Origin: Zea mays
Taxonomy: Eukaryota; Streptophyta; Magnoliopsida; Poales; Poaceae
Reading direction: 5' to 3'
Assembly: GCF_902167145.1 (NCBI RefSeq)
Contig: NC_050099.1
Span: 238,278,588-238,342,587, forward strand
Length of the DNA: 64,000 nucleotides
Part shown: positions 41,973 through 52,472 of the stretch, piece by piece
Numbering within the stretch: the first letter of the stretch is position 1
How the letters are laid out: every line of letters begins with the position of its first letter
Translations under genes and position numbers: made by a program
The notes under the pieces: model-generated
What the model saw: the letters and a program-made list of their open reading frames with translations, nothing else
What the model was told of the DNA's origin: nothing
Databases searched by the model: none

Positions 41973-44900
41973 ATGGCGGGGTACCCGGAGGACAACCAGC
42001 ACGAGTTGAACGGGTACGACGAGGAGGTCGACGAAGAGGAGGGACACCCCGGGAGGCGGGTAGGCCGGGATGGGGGCTCTGGGTACGCTGTTGCTGTCGG
42101 AGAGGATGGGAGGGGGGCGGGTGGCGACTCGTTGGGGTGAGCGATTTGGGCTTTAGGGTTTGTATTTGTTCTGAATTTCAAGGATATAGTTTAGCAAGAG
42201 AGCTAATACTTTTTCTTTTGCAGAAAGATTTTTGTCGGAGGCGTTGCTTGGGAGACTACTGAAGGTAAAATTTATGTGTTATTTACTGGACTGCTTGCGC
42301 CTGGAGTTTGATTTTTCTATTTCGGTTCTTTAGATGTTTTGAATGCTAAATTGAAGGTACTCCTGGAGTTTTCTTTGTCTAGAACTAGATCGGTTCTCTA
42401 GATGTTTTGAATGCTGAAATAAAAATGTGGAAACATGAACTATCGGCGAGCAGGTTGTCATAAAGGGTTGATATGGCGTCTGTTATTGCGGAAAGTAGTG
42501 TTTCTGTTAGCATGCTTCCATTAAGTGTCCCACAGGCCATTTTCCTTGTTTGTCTCTGTTCTTTTGCCACATTGGCTTAATGTTATTGGTGTGTTTTCTT
42601 CCATATTTTGTTGCCTGTGGCATTATTTGTTAATTGGTTGGTTGACTTGCTGCTATTATTGTTTCATGTTTCATGGATTCAACTACGTTTCCATGTTTTT
42701 AATCAAGTTTGTGAATTTTTATAACTAATTGGAACAGGCTACATATGAATGATATACCTGGATGACTACTCATAAAAAAATATGTGAATGATTAACAATG
42801 CACTTGATAGATACACGTTTCTTTGCATGTTCTGTGCTGCTGAGCATATATTCTGATGCTTAGTCTTTTAAACATTTTTCAATATATATGCGGGTTACAG
42901 TGAAATGGCCAATTCCTGCATCATGCTCAGATTTGCTTTTACTCATTGTACTGCATTTATAATTTGTATTGATTTGTAAATCCACTTGGTATTTGAGTAA
43001 AGGATACACCAGCAAGGAAAGCTGTTCCATCTTTTCCAACGATGATAACTTGGTTTTGTTTTGTTAATGAGTCATCGTCCCACAATGCATAGCAAATTGT
43101 AAAATCAATATTTCTGTTCTGTGTGTAGTTAAGTGCATCATGCTTAGATATGTTGCTCAGATTAACTAATGTACGATACAAGTACTGACAAGTAATGAGA
43201 TAGATTGCACAAAATCATGAACTTCTTTCAAATTCATCTGTTTTCTTGCTGGTATACAAAGACCAATATGAGTTATGCACGAAAATTCATATGTTTCTGC
43301 TTAAAAGAAGGGAATTCATTTGTGAAGTAGGTTATCTTCAGACTTGCATATGTTGATTGGTTTCTCGAATGATGTTTCTAGGGATGCTCTTATGTGAAAT
43401 ATTTTTTCCTGTTCATCTCCAATCCTTGGTTTGCTACTTTTGTGATTCTGTTCTTTCCAAATTGACAAATTTGTATGGTTTTATCTGTTTGTATGTAGAA
43501 TCATTCTCCAAGCATTTTGAGAAGTATGGGGCAATAACTGATTCTGTAATTATGAAGGACAAGCATACTAAGATGCCTCGTGGATTTGGATTTGTTACAT
43601 TTTCTGATCCATCTGTTATAGACAAGGTTTTGGAGGATGATCACGTTATAGATGGCAGAACGGTAGGATATCTAATTTAGATCGACCGTAACATGGGACC
43701 TTAGCTTCCAGCTCTGCAAACCTCTGCAATTTAGTTGACAGTTAGTTTCTCTCGAACCCTCTCAACTTCTTGTTTATGCAGGTTGAAGTTAAGAGGACTG
43801 TCCCGAGGGAAGAGATGATCACCAAAGACGGCCCTAAGACAAGAAAGATCTTCATCGGTGGGCTACCGCCATCTCTTACTGAAGGTAGGTGTTTGATATC
43901 AACAAAGAAATCTTGAATGCAATTTGTTTATGATACTGAGAGGGTACAAAATTTCAGATGAATTGAAGGATCACTTTTCATCATATGGTAATGTGGTTGA
44001 ACATCAGATAATGCTTGATCATAGCACTGGGCGTTCTAGAGGGTTTGGTTTTATCACATTTGAAAGTGAAGATTCTGTTGAAAGGGTCATATCAGAGGGG
44101 AGAATGCGTGATCTTGGTGGGAAGCAGGTTAGATTTTTAAATTTGTTTTGTTGTAGACTTATGTTTCACTTAAAAGCGAAGTTGAACAAAAAACTAAAAG
44201 ACTTGGAAATGTTCATAATTCATGCGCTACTGGATTGAAGGGGTTTTGAAATTCTAGAATACAACTTAGGTTCTGATACGCGACCACTATTTTGGCTATA
44301 ATAGGTGCTTTGAGATTGTGAATGGAACTCTAGATCTTCTATAAGGCTGTCTCCAGCAGCTTACCCATCCTATCGCCTATCACATCTTTTATTTCAAACC
44401 TCACTCTGTGAATAGTGCAGTATAAGGTGCAAAACAATGTTTTGCATGACCATATGCACGATTTGCTGGAGATAGCCTAAGAAGGCATTCTTTTTATTCG
44501 TATTGCTCACACATTGTGATGTTAACCTCCTTATTTTTGGTCATTTAATGTATGGTACTACTCATTTTCTTGAGTCAATAGAGAATTGAAATTTGATCTA
44601 TGATGATTGTGGTGACTAATGAGAAGAGTGTTTGCTGTTGTTTAATTTGAAGTGGTTTTCCTGTCGTGTTGGTTACAGATGTGTTATTTCAGTTAACTTT
44701 TTTATGGTTTCTGTTTGCAGGTTGAAATAAAGAAGGCTGAACCAAAGAAACATGGATCTGACCACAGCAGTAATGGGAGATCAAACCACGGAGGTGGAGC
44801 TTACCGCAATTCTTACCGTAGTGGTGGTGGAGCTGGTAGTGGCAGCAGTGGAGGCGGCGGTGGTTATGGGTATGGTGGTGCTTATCGATCTGCTGCAGCA

Positions 44901-45233
44901 GGTTATGGATATGATGGTGGCGCAGGAGCAGGATATGGCTATGGTAGAGGGTATGGCTATGGAGGCAATGCTGGCTTTGGGTCTAGTTTTGGTGGTGGTT
45001 ATGGTGGATCCATGTATGGAGGTGCTGCCTATGGTGCATATGGTGCCTATGGTGGTGGCGCCTATGGAGGAGGTGCCTACGGAGGCGGTGCCTATGGAGG
45101 TGGTGCTGCCTATGGTGGCGCCCCAGGTGGTTATGGCACTGGCGGATACGGCAGTTATGGCGGAGCAGGCAGTACTGGTGGTGGGAGCACAGGTGCTCGG
45201 GGTTCTAGCAGGTATCATCCATACGGAAAATAA
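41973..45233 (+). CDS. hnRNP A/B-like RNA-binding protein, two RRMs plus Gly/Tyr-rich tail (6 exons)
   Basis: Exons: 41,973-42,136, 42,224-42,264, 43,499-43,662, 43,782-43,884, 43,958-44,127 and 44,721-45,233. All introns are GT-AG and phases join to 1,155 nt (384 codons). The N-terminus is acidic (EEVDEEEGHPG). RRM1, about residues 55-130, has RNP2 KIFVGG and RNP1 RGFGFVTF; RRM2, about 150-228, has KIFIGGLPP and RGFGFITF. The tail from about 235 is Gly/Tyr/Ala/Ser-rich with repeated GAYGGG and ends SSRYHPYGK. Nuclear proteins of this type bind pre-mRNA or mRNA and influence splicing, transport or stability; Gly/Tyr tails favour condensation. The closest type I recognise is the Arabidopsis At3g13224-like group. 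No break was seen, and this is the only clearly intact host gene here. Start chosen because it is the first ATG in a leader consistent with the TATA box. Confidence 0.93.
44345..44477. mobile_element. Tourist-like MITE in intron 5
   Basis: 133 bp with 14-bp terminal inverted repeats GGCTGTCTCCAGCA and TGCTGGAGATAGCC (one mismatch), flanked by TAA on both sides (44,342-44,344 and 44,478-44,480). A TAA target duplication is typical of PIF/Harbinger MITEs. Confidence 0.75.
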
Positions 45234-45916
45234 GCGACGAGTTTAAACTATTTTTCTGGGTCTCAGGTGTTCCTCTTCTCCTAGAAGTTCAGATTTCATG
45301 GCATGTCCATCTAAACAGTGGGCATTGGAACGTAGTTGGGTCTAATTAAGTCACCGTGAGAACTGTGTAATTGCTGCAGCTGAGCCTCCCTGCCTGCCTT
45401 GTTTGCAGTACAAGCTACACATAAAACCTGTGTTGTATTCTTTAGTTTGGTATATGCAGAGTTTAGAACCCTGAGATCGAGCATTTTATGGTAGGAACAG
45501 TATTTGGTGCGGTAGAACTATATTCCGTGCTCTAACATTGCCATTGCAAGATTAACTGTTGCCACATGTGGTGATTACAACTAGGGACCCATTAGAGGAT
45601 TTGGTTACATTTTATGACTTGATTTACATTCTACAAATGGAAATGAACTCAGGGATGCGACCTGGGCTATGGCGTAAATATTAGAGTGTTGAGATGTCTG
45701 CATTCATATTTGCAGTTTTGTGCATGAGAATTTGTACTCTGCTAACTTCAACGATTACTGCTTATATTCTCTTTTTATCATCAGTATATTATTCTTGCTT
45801 TTCTTTTCGAAGCAATTTTCTCTTATCCTCGTTTGTTCCTTCCTTTACTTTAGATAAATACTCGAAAATCCCCTTACAATTGCAAAAAATTGCAATTGGT
45901 ACTCAAAATACTTTAC
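45234..45916 (+). other. 3' UTR and downstream flank of hnRNP-like gene
   Basis: About the first 450 bp is probably 3' UTR by position; no canonical AATAAA was fixed as the poly(A) signal. No other gene. Confidence 0.45.
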
Positions 45917-46037
45917 GGCTTATTCGGTTATTTTTAATCTATATGGATTGGAGGGGATTGATATGGTTTAGGAGGGATTTTGACTTGCTAGGGATTAAAA
46001 CCCCCTCAATCCATATAGATTGGGGTAGAACTGAACA
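45917..46037. mobile_element. Short MITE forming a near-perfect hairpin
   Basis: Arms 45,936-45,956 and 46,001-46,021 (AATCTATATGGATTG core) pair almost perfectly; outer ends TTATTCGGTT and AACTGAACAA are imperfect inverted repeats. Loop of about 44 bp. Confidence 0.55.
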
Positions 46038-46132
46038 ACATACAAGAAATAGGCTAATTGCTGCAGCTTTTTGTTTAAGTACCGAACAACACGCAAGAAA
46101 TAGGCTAATTCGGCAGCTTTTTGTTTAATTTC
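46033..46132. repeat. Tandem duplication, period 51 bp
   Basis: GAACAACATACAAGAAATAG starts at 46,033 and GAACAACACGCAAGAAATAG at 46,084. Both continue GCTAATT..GCAGCTTTTTGTTTAA. Confidence 0.75.
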
Positions 46133-46238
46133 TCGTGGAGTAAAAAGCTTCTCATAAGTACGAGTCAAGGGAATGACCCCCTGGCCCCGGATTTCCATAT
46201 AAAGGATATGACGAGGATGATAGAAAATGTTGTTGTTA

Positions 46239-46802
46239 GACTCTCTCCAACAAGGGTCGGTAAAGCCTCCTGTCCGCCAAATATAGCAGACACAAACGTC
46301 TGGTAAGCGTCCAGCAAGGTGCGCTATACTGTCCGCCAAAATTTAGCGACTCTTTCTCAGCCGCTACATTTGCCGGGCATACGAGCGCGCGCTATATACT
46401 GTTCCCGTGCTGCTGCAGGTCTGAACGCGTTTTCCATTCAAAGGACCTCGGGACGAACATGCAAAGGACATCTCCCACGTCATTTGAGCACCATCTCCCG
46501 TAATATAATAAACAATGAGAAGGAATTATGCTACACATGTTTAAGTTCAGATAATAAAAATTGTTAATAAATTTTAAAAAACTATTGTCTTGCATGTTTT
46601 ATTTCAATTAGCGTGTAATGAAAAGAAATGAAATATAAACCAAATAAATGGACAAAATAAAGTCTGTTTAACCCTATAGCTTTAGAGAACCGAATTTAAG
46701 GAACGTTGTTGGAGACTGAGATGATAAAGAGGACAAAATCTTTTAGAGTGTTCTGTAAAGTACAAAGTATACGAAATTTAGGGGACGTTGCTGGAGACAG
46801 CC
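46239..46802. mobile_element. Tourist-like element, about 564 bp
   Basis: Left end GACTCTCTCCAACA and right end TTGCTGGAGACAGCC, each next to TTA (46,236-46,238 and 46,803-46,805). The right TIR is nearly the same as that of the intron-5 MITE, so both belong to one family. The internal GTTGTTGGAGACTGAG at 46,706 is a further copy of the terminal motif. No transposase frame. Confidence 0.5.
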
Positions 46803-46888
46803 TTAGGTTGACTCCAACAACACAACGAGCGCCAAATGCTCCTGTACTTCATGTTTAGGAGATATTCTCCTCTCTCGAGCAAGGCCTC

Positions 46889-46972
46889 TAAATGGTACTC
46901 TAAATATAAAGAATGGGCAGAAATAGACATTAAATGGTACTCTAAATATAAAGAATGGACAGAAATAGACAT
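46889..46972. repeat. Two tandem copies of a 42-bp unit
   Basis: TAAATGGTACTCTAAATATA starts at 46,889 and 46,931. The copies differ at one base (GGGCAG versus GGACAG). Confidence 0.85.
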
Positions 46973-47106
46973 GGAGAACAAACATTGCTGGAAGAGGGTT
47001 TCTGGAGATCTTCTCTACTGTATTAAAGCATTAGTTTTGATGGTTAATTTTTTTTGCAAAAAAAAGTCCTTTTACTTTTTTGTATCAACCCGTTGTCCCA
47101 CAACCT

Positions 47107-47184
47107 CCATTTTTGCACGAGGAGCACTCCATCCATTTTTGCACCAGGAGCAATCCATCCATTTTTGCACTAGGAGCACTCCAT
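47107..47184. repeat. Three tandem copies of a 26-bp unit
   Basis: CCATTTTTGCACNAGGAGCA at 47,107, 47,133 and 47,159. Confidence 0.85.
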
Positions 47185-47397
47185 TTCGCCCGTCTTCTCG
47201 AACGGCAAAACCCTAGGTAGGCTAGCCACTCCCGTGTTGCCATGGTCTACCTCACCTTGCTGTGCGCGACGCTTCCCCATTGCCCTCACCTTCAGCTACC
47301 CCGATGCCTCATCCTTTCGGCACAGCCCTCGATCTCTGCAAGCGCCTCGCAGAAGCTGCCCTCCACCTGGTGCGCCTTGTGGACGTCGTCTTCCACG

Positions 47398-47399
<2 letters not shown>

Positions 47400-47487
<88 letters not shown>
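47400..47487. repeat. (GA)n microsatellite, about 88 bp
   Basis: An uninterrupted AG/GA run. The long Arg/Glu or Ser/Leu frames across it are artefacts. Confidence 0.97.
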
Positions 47488-47493
<6 letters not shown>

Positions 47494-47532
47494 CACCTGA
47501 CACCACCCGCAAGTGTGAGGCAGAGGTGGAGC

Positions 47533-47630
47533 ATGGCAGCGACGCCGTCAAGATCCTGGGGCGACTACAACCACCTTATTAAGTTGTTGCTCGACCATCT
47601 TATTAAGTTGTTGCTCGTCGGAGACAACGA
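47533..47630 (+). pseudogene. Fragment of a Rab GTPase N-terminus (RabE/Rab8-like)
   Basis: From ATG 47,533 the frame reads [20 protein letters not shown], then a duplicated DHLIKLLL and VGDN. Plant RabE1/Rab8 proteins start with an Ala-rich leader followed by DYDYLIKLLLIGDSGVGKS. The P-loop GxxxxGKS is lost: the similarity stops after GDN. The duplication is a 24-bp repeat (CTTATTAAGTTGTTGCTCG at about 47,574 and 47,599). Rabs of this group act in post-Golgi transport. This is a non-functional fragment followed directly by PDI-derived sequence. Confidence 0.6.
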
Positions 47631-47715
47631 TGCGTACCCCATCCCTCTTAACATGCCTCTTGAGTCCATTTGATCCCTCACGCTCCCTTGCTTCCAGAAG
47701 CTTCGCGGTTTCGCC

Positions 47716-48150
47716 ATGCGTCTTGATGTCCTCGTTGCCCTCCTCCTTGGGGCAGCGGCCGCCTCCACGACCGCTGCACTCTACTCCGTCGACTCCCCGT
47801 CCTCTAGCTCAACCCAACAACTTCAAATCGAAGGTCTCACCTACTCCGTCGGCTCCCTGTCCTCCAGCCCAACCCCAACATCTTCAAATTGAAGGTCTCG
47901 CCTGACTCCCACTGCCCCTGAGCCACCAGATCGGTGCCTCCATTTAGGTTCTCTCTGAGCACTGGTGTAGGTGCTGAACTCGAGCGGCATGGTGCTGGTT
48001 GAGTTCTTCGTGGTGCAGGCACTACAAGCAGTTGACACCTACCTGGAAGAAGGTTGTCGCTGCTTGCGTGCTTAAGGTCCGACGTGCTTAAGGGTGTCAC
48101 CACGGTCGCAACTATCGATGCTGATGCGCACTAGGCGCTCGCGTAGTTTA
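47716..48150 (+). pseudogene. Fragment of a protein disulfide isomerase-like gene (PDIL/P5 type)
   Basis: ATG 47,716 opens a signal-peptide-like start, MRLDVLVALLLGAAAASTTA, then ALYSVDSP. The following conserved NFKSKV-type segment occurs twice (about 47,810-47,840 and 47,867-47,897), in shifted frames. Further on VLNSSGMVLVEFF is readable, with the thioredoxin CGHC active site destroyed, then LKGVTTVATIDADAH with a stop and an ALA. These match the first thioredoxin domain of ER PDIL proteins that catalyse disulfide formation. Stops, frameshifts and a lost active site make it a dead fragment. Confidence 0.65.
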
Positions 48151-48340
48151 GCGTGCATCCTCATCCACCCTCTTGTTTACTGTAATTCGACCACAGGCGT
48201 GAGAGTTGATGGGAATGGTCAATAGAGTGATATTGGTATCACTACATATTGTTGCATTAGGTGACAATTCCCTAGCCTAATGTGCAGTGCCATACCGGTA
48301 GTTAGATCCCACATTCAGATGCTAAACCAGGGATGGGGAC

Positions 48341-49233
48341 TATAACACCCTAAATCCATCAATTAAAAGTAACCTCATTTAATTTATTAATTTCCAATAG
48401 AAAGGAAAATATTTATGTTTTCAAAAAAATAAAGAGGTGATACAAATAAATTGAACAATTTCTTGAATATATAAAATTTTACCAAGTGTTTGATGCATTC
48501 ATGCCAAGGTATAAATTTTGTTTGATTTGATTTGCACCCAGTTCTTGGATTTACTTTTCTGAGAAAAACATCATTTATTAAAATATGAATCTTGATAGGT
48601 TAATAATTTTCGTTCATAAGTGCTTGTGAAAATTTCATTTTATTTGATTTGTTTTATTTTAAAGCCCAATCTATTTAAATAATATATTTTGCTGAAAAAT
48701 TATTTATTCTTTAAAAAATTGAGTATTTTTATTTTATGCTGATGATATACATGCTGATGAATATTGCTTATGTTTAATATGGGTTTGATATGTACTTATA
48801 CTTTGTAATCAGGTGTTGATAATAAAATGTTGACTACTTAAAATGTTAACCGAATTAAACTTTAGCCTTACCTTGTTTACTTTGCATTTTCATCCACTTG
48901 CTGAGCCCCCACCATAACTGAGCTCACCCCTAACTTAATTTTTGATCAGAAGTTTGTATGTGAAGATTATGATGATGAACTTGATGGATGCTAGTCTAGT
49001 GATGCCCCCGTCATTTTCCTGTGGAAGGATGTCCATGTTTTGCTGTACTTTGATGAATAAATGTTAAGACATTATGTCTGTTCGAAGTGTAATATGTTAA
49101 TATACTCTTTATTTACACTTTTATGCATTGTTCTTTTGATATATTACACTTGTGACATCAACATATGTGTGGAAATAAACCCTGACACACATATGCTATT
49201 CATTTGGTTTTGTCCTTAAAATTGGGTGTGACA
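48341..49233 (+). repeat. Solo gypsy-type LTR, 893 bp
   Basis: Starts TATAACACCCTAAATCC (TG mutated to TA) and ends TTGGGTGTGACA. Flanks GGGAC (48,336-48,340) and TGGAC (49,234-49,238) fit a 5-bp target duplication with one change. There is no interior sequence, so it was probably left by LTR-LTR recombination. Coordinates on the plus strand from TG-like start to CA end. Confidence 0.6.
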
Positions 49234-49238
49234 TGGAC

Positions 49239-50461
49239 ATGTTTTATTAATTTGTTCTGATATTTAGCAGTGCAGTGCCACACTTATATGTGGTTTATGT
49301 TTAGGAATGGTACATTTGTTAGTATTTAATGCATCTAGATTACAGAGAGCTTATGCAGGAGGGCACCTTGTAGTCTTGGCTAATGAATTTTCGCCGTGTT
49401 TCAGTTTGAAAAATTGCCCCAATATGTCAATGTCAATGATTAGAGAATTTTCGTCGAATTACAAGTTGAAAAATCCCTTCTGCTCGATTCATTTTTCTAA
49501 GATGATGGAATAGCAAAATCGCAAAAAGAAATGAAGACAATCATCCCATTAGTTTATTGCCAAGAACTCACGATAGAAGAGATAAAGATACACACCACTA
49601 CACGCACACCACCTCGTCAGGAACACAAGAAAAGGTAGTTGTAAAATTTTGTAGCATTATATACAGTAGAACATGCCAATAATCTGGCCTGATCTGTACA
49701 TGATCAAAGGAGAACTGGATGTGAGAAAGAGAGAGAGAGAAAACAAAATGCAGAATACCAGCATGGAGATGTTTCAATCGATTCGACATATAGTTTTTCA
49801 GTTTTGTACTTTAGGTAGCTACAGGGAGTCAAGGACTAGAGTATTGTTCACCCCTCAAGCATGACGAGCAGTAAAGCAGGTAAGTGGAAATCCAATCTCA
49901 CTGTTTTAATAGGTGCTTCCAGAAAGATGCTGAAATTATGCAAATTGCTTAAACCAATTAACTCATGCAACTACATATTTGTTAACTTATTTGGCTTTTA
50001 TCTCCTAAGCTCAAGCTGAAGAGCTACATGTAGAAGAGCAGAAGAGCTTTCCAGTTTTGTTTCACTTCTTCGTCAATATAATAATAAGCAGAGATCGATT
50101 ATATGTGTATATGATTGTTATGTAGTTGATACTAACCTGCCTTTGGGTGATAAAATGGGGATCTTGTTATGTAGTTGATGGAGTTCCTTGTGTATGTGAT
50201 TGATTATGTGCGTAGCTCGGTGATGATTTGTGATGTAAAGGTGATTTTTTGTGGTGTGGGTAGATATCTACTGGAATAACAAAAGAGCCGAAGAGTGCAG
50301 AAATCAGTAAGTGTTTGATCCCCTCCCATTTTTACATTTTTGTGGCGCTTACATATTAATAGTATAGTTTCATACCTACAAACAATTTTGTTAAAAATGC
50401 TAAAGAGATGGGTACCTGAATTTCAATGGTATTCTTCTATAGTGCAATAGCTCGGGGTAAT
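49239..50461. other. AT-rich flank, nothing recognised
   Basis: No convincing exon, terminal repeat or RNA. A doubled GAATTTTCG..AAAAAT phrase at 49,385 and 49,445 is the only repeat noticed. Confidence 0.4.
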
Positions 50462-51617
50462 TGAAAGTCGCCTAGAGGGGGTGAATAGGCAAATCTAAAA
50501 TTTATAAACTTTAAGCACAACTACAAGCCGGGGTTAGCGTTAGAAATAAAGTCGAGTTCGAAAGAGAGGGCGAAAACAAATCACAAGCAAATGAAGAGTG
50601 TGACATGGTGATTTGTTTTACCGAGGTTCGGTTCTTGCAAACCTACTCCCCGTTGAGGTGGTCACAAAGACCGGGTCTCTTTCAACCCTTTCCCTCTCTC
50701 AAACGGTCACTTAGACCGAGTGAGCTTTTCTCCTCAATCAATTGGGACACTTAGTCCCCACAAGGACCACCACACAATTGGTGTCTCTTGTTTTGATTAC
50801 AAAGATGTTGAGAACAAGAAATGGGGAAGAAGAAAAGCGATCCAAGCGCAAGAGCTCAAAGAACACGGGCAAAACTTTCTCTTCTAGTCACTAATTGCTT
50901 TGAGTGGAATTGGGACTTGGAGAGGCTTTGATTCAATCTATTTGTGTCTTGTATTGAATGCACTAGCTCTTGTATTGAATTTGTTGGCTGAAAACTTGGA
51001 TCCCTTGAAGTGTGGTGGTTGGGGGGTATTTATAGCCCCAACCACCAAAGTGGCCGTTGGGAGGGGCTGCTGTCGAAGGGCGCACCGGACACTGTTCGGT
51101 GCGCCAACCACGTCACCCAACCGTTAGGGTTCAACCGTTGGAGCTCTGACAAGTGGGGCCACCGGACAGTCCGGTGGTGCACCGGACAGGTACTGTTCAT
51201 TGTCCGGTGCGCCTTCTGGTGCCTGCTCTGACTCTGCGCGCGCTGTCCGCGCACTGTAGCTTCACTGTTCACTTTTGCAGACGACCGTTGCCGCTGTAGC
51301 CGTTACTCCGCATGGCACACCGGACAGTCTGGTGAATTATAGCGGAGTGACATTTCCTGAAACCCGAATGTGGCGAGTTCGAAGTTGATCTCCCTGGTGC
51401 ACCGGACACTGTCCGGTGTGCCAGACCAGGGCAGCCTTCGGTTTCTTTTGCTCCTTTCTTTTTGAACCCTTTCTTTGACTTTTTATTGGTTTGTGTTGAA
51501 CCTTTGACACCTGTAGAACTTATAATCTAGAGCAAACTAGTTAGTCCAATTATTTGTGTTGGGCAATTCAACCACCAAAATTATTTAGGAAAAAGGTTTG
51601 ATCCTATTTTCCTTTCA
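50462..51617 (-). repeat. 3' LTR of second Opie/Ji-group Sirevirus
   Basis: 1,156 bp, TGAAAGTCGCCTA ... TTCCTTTCA on the plus strand. Palindromes are at 51,081-51,425, with fewer copies than in the first Sirevirus. Confidence 0.88.
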
Positions 51618-52472
51618 ATCTCCCCCTTTTTGGTGATTGATGCCAACACAAACCAAAGCAAGTATATAAGTGCAGAATTGAATTAGTTTGCATAATGTAA
51701 GTGCAAAGGTTGCTTTGGAATTAAAACAATTTACATTTCATAAGATTTGCATGGATTGCTTTCTTCATTTTAACATTTTGGACCACGCTTGCACCACTTG
51801 TTTTGTTTTTGCAAATGTTTTGGAAATTCTTTTTCAAAGTCTTTTTGCAAATAGTCAAAGGTATATAAATAAGATTTCGAGAAGCATTTTTAAGAATTGA
51901 AATTTTCTCCCCCTGTTTCAAATGCTTTTCCTTTGACTAAACAAAACTCCCCCTAAATGAAATTCTCCTCTTAGTGTTCAAGAGGGTTTTATAAATTGAA
52001 AGAAGATTGACTATTTTAGATACCAATTTTTTGAAAACCTCTTCTTTAAAATATACCAATTGAGATAGAATTTCTTTGAGGAATACTAATTTTGAAAAAT
52101 ACCAATTGAAAACAACTTTTCGAATTTTTTTGAAATTGGTGTGATGGTGCGGTCCTTTTGCTTTGGGCTAATATTTTCTCCCCCTTTGGCATTAATTGCC
52201 AAAACAGAGTCTTTAGAGCCCTCTTCAAACTCTCCCCCCCTTTGGTAAATAATATAGGAGTGAAGGATTATACCAAGGTTGGAGAGCGATGCGGAGTGAC
52301 AGCGAAGGATAAATAATACGATGGAGTGGAGTGGAAGCCTTGTCTTCGCCGAGGACTCCATTTCCCTTTCAATCTATGACTTAGCATGAAATGCACTTGA
52401 AAACCACATTAGTCATAGCACATGAAAAGAGAGATGATCAAGGGTATATAAATGAGCTATGTGTGCAAGGTA
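51618..52472 (-). other. Multi-PPT non-coding region
   Basis: CTCCCCCTTTTTGG at 51,621, CTCCCCCTG at 51,908, CTCCCCCTAA at 51,947, CTCCCCCTTTGG at 52,179 and CTCCCCCCCTTTGG at 52,231. No gene. Confidence 0.7.

Noticed and set aside
44752..45246. Long Met/Val/Leu-rich and Thr/Ser/Ile-rich frames over the last exon of the hnRNP-like gene
   Set aside because: Shadows of the repetitive Gly/Tyr coding sequence; they lack splice consistency.
45936..46021. MicroRNA precursor from the near-perfect hairpin
   Set aside because: Outer inverted ends and a family-like structure fit a MITE; small-RNA data would be needed to claim a miRNA.
47234..47582. Long Arg/Glu or Ser/Leu open frames on both strands
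   Set aside because: They are translations of the GA microsatellite.
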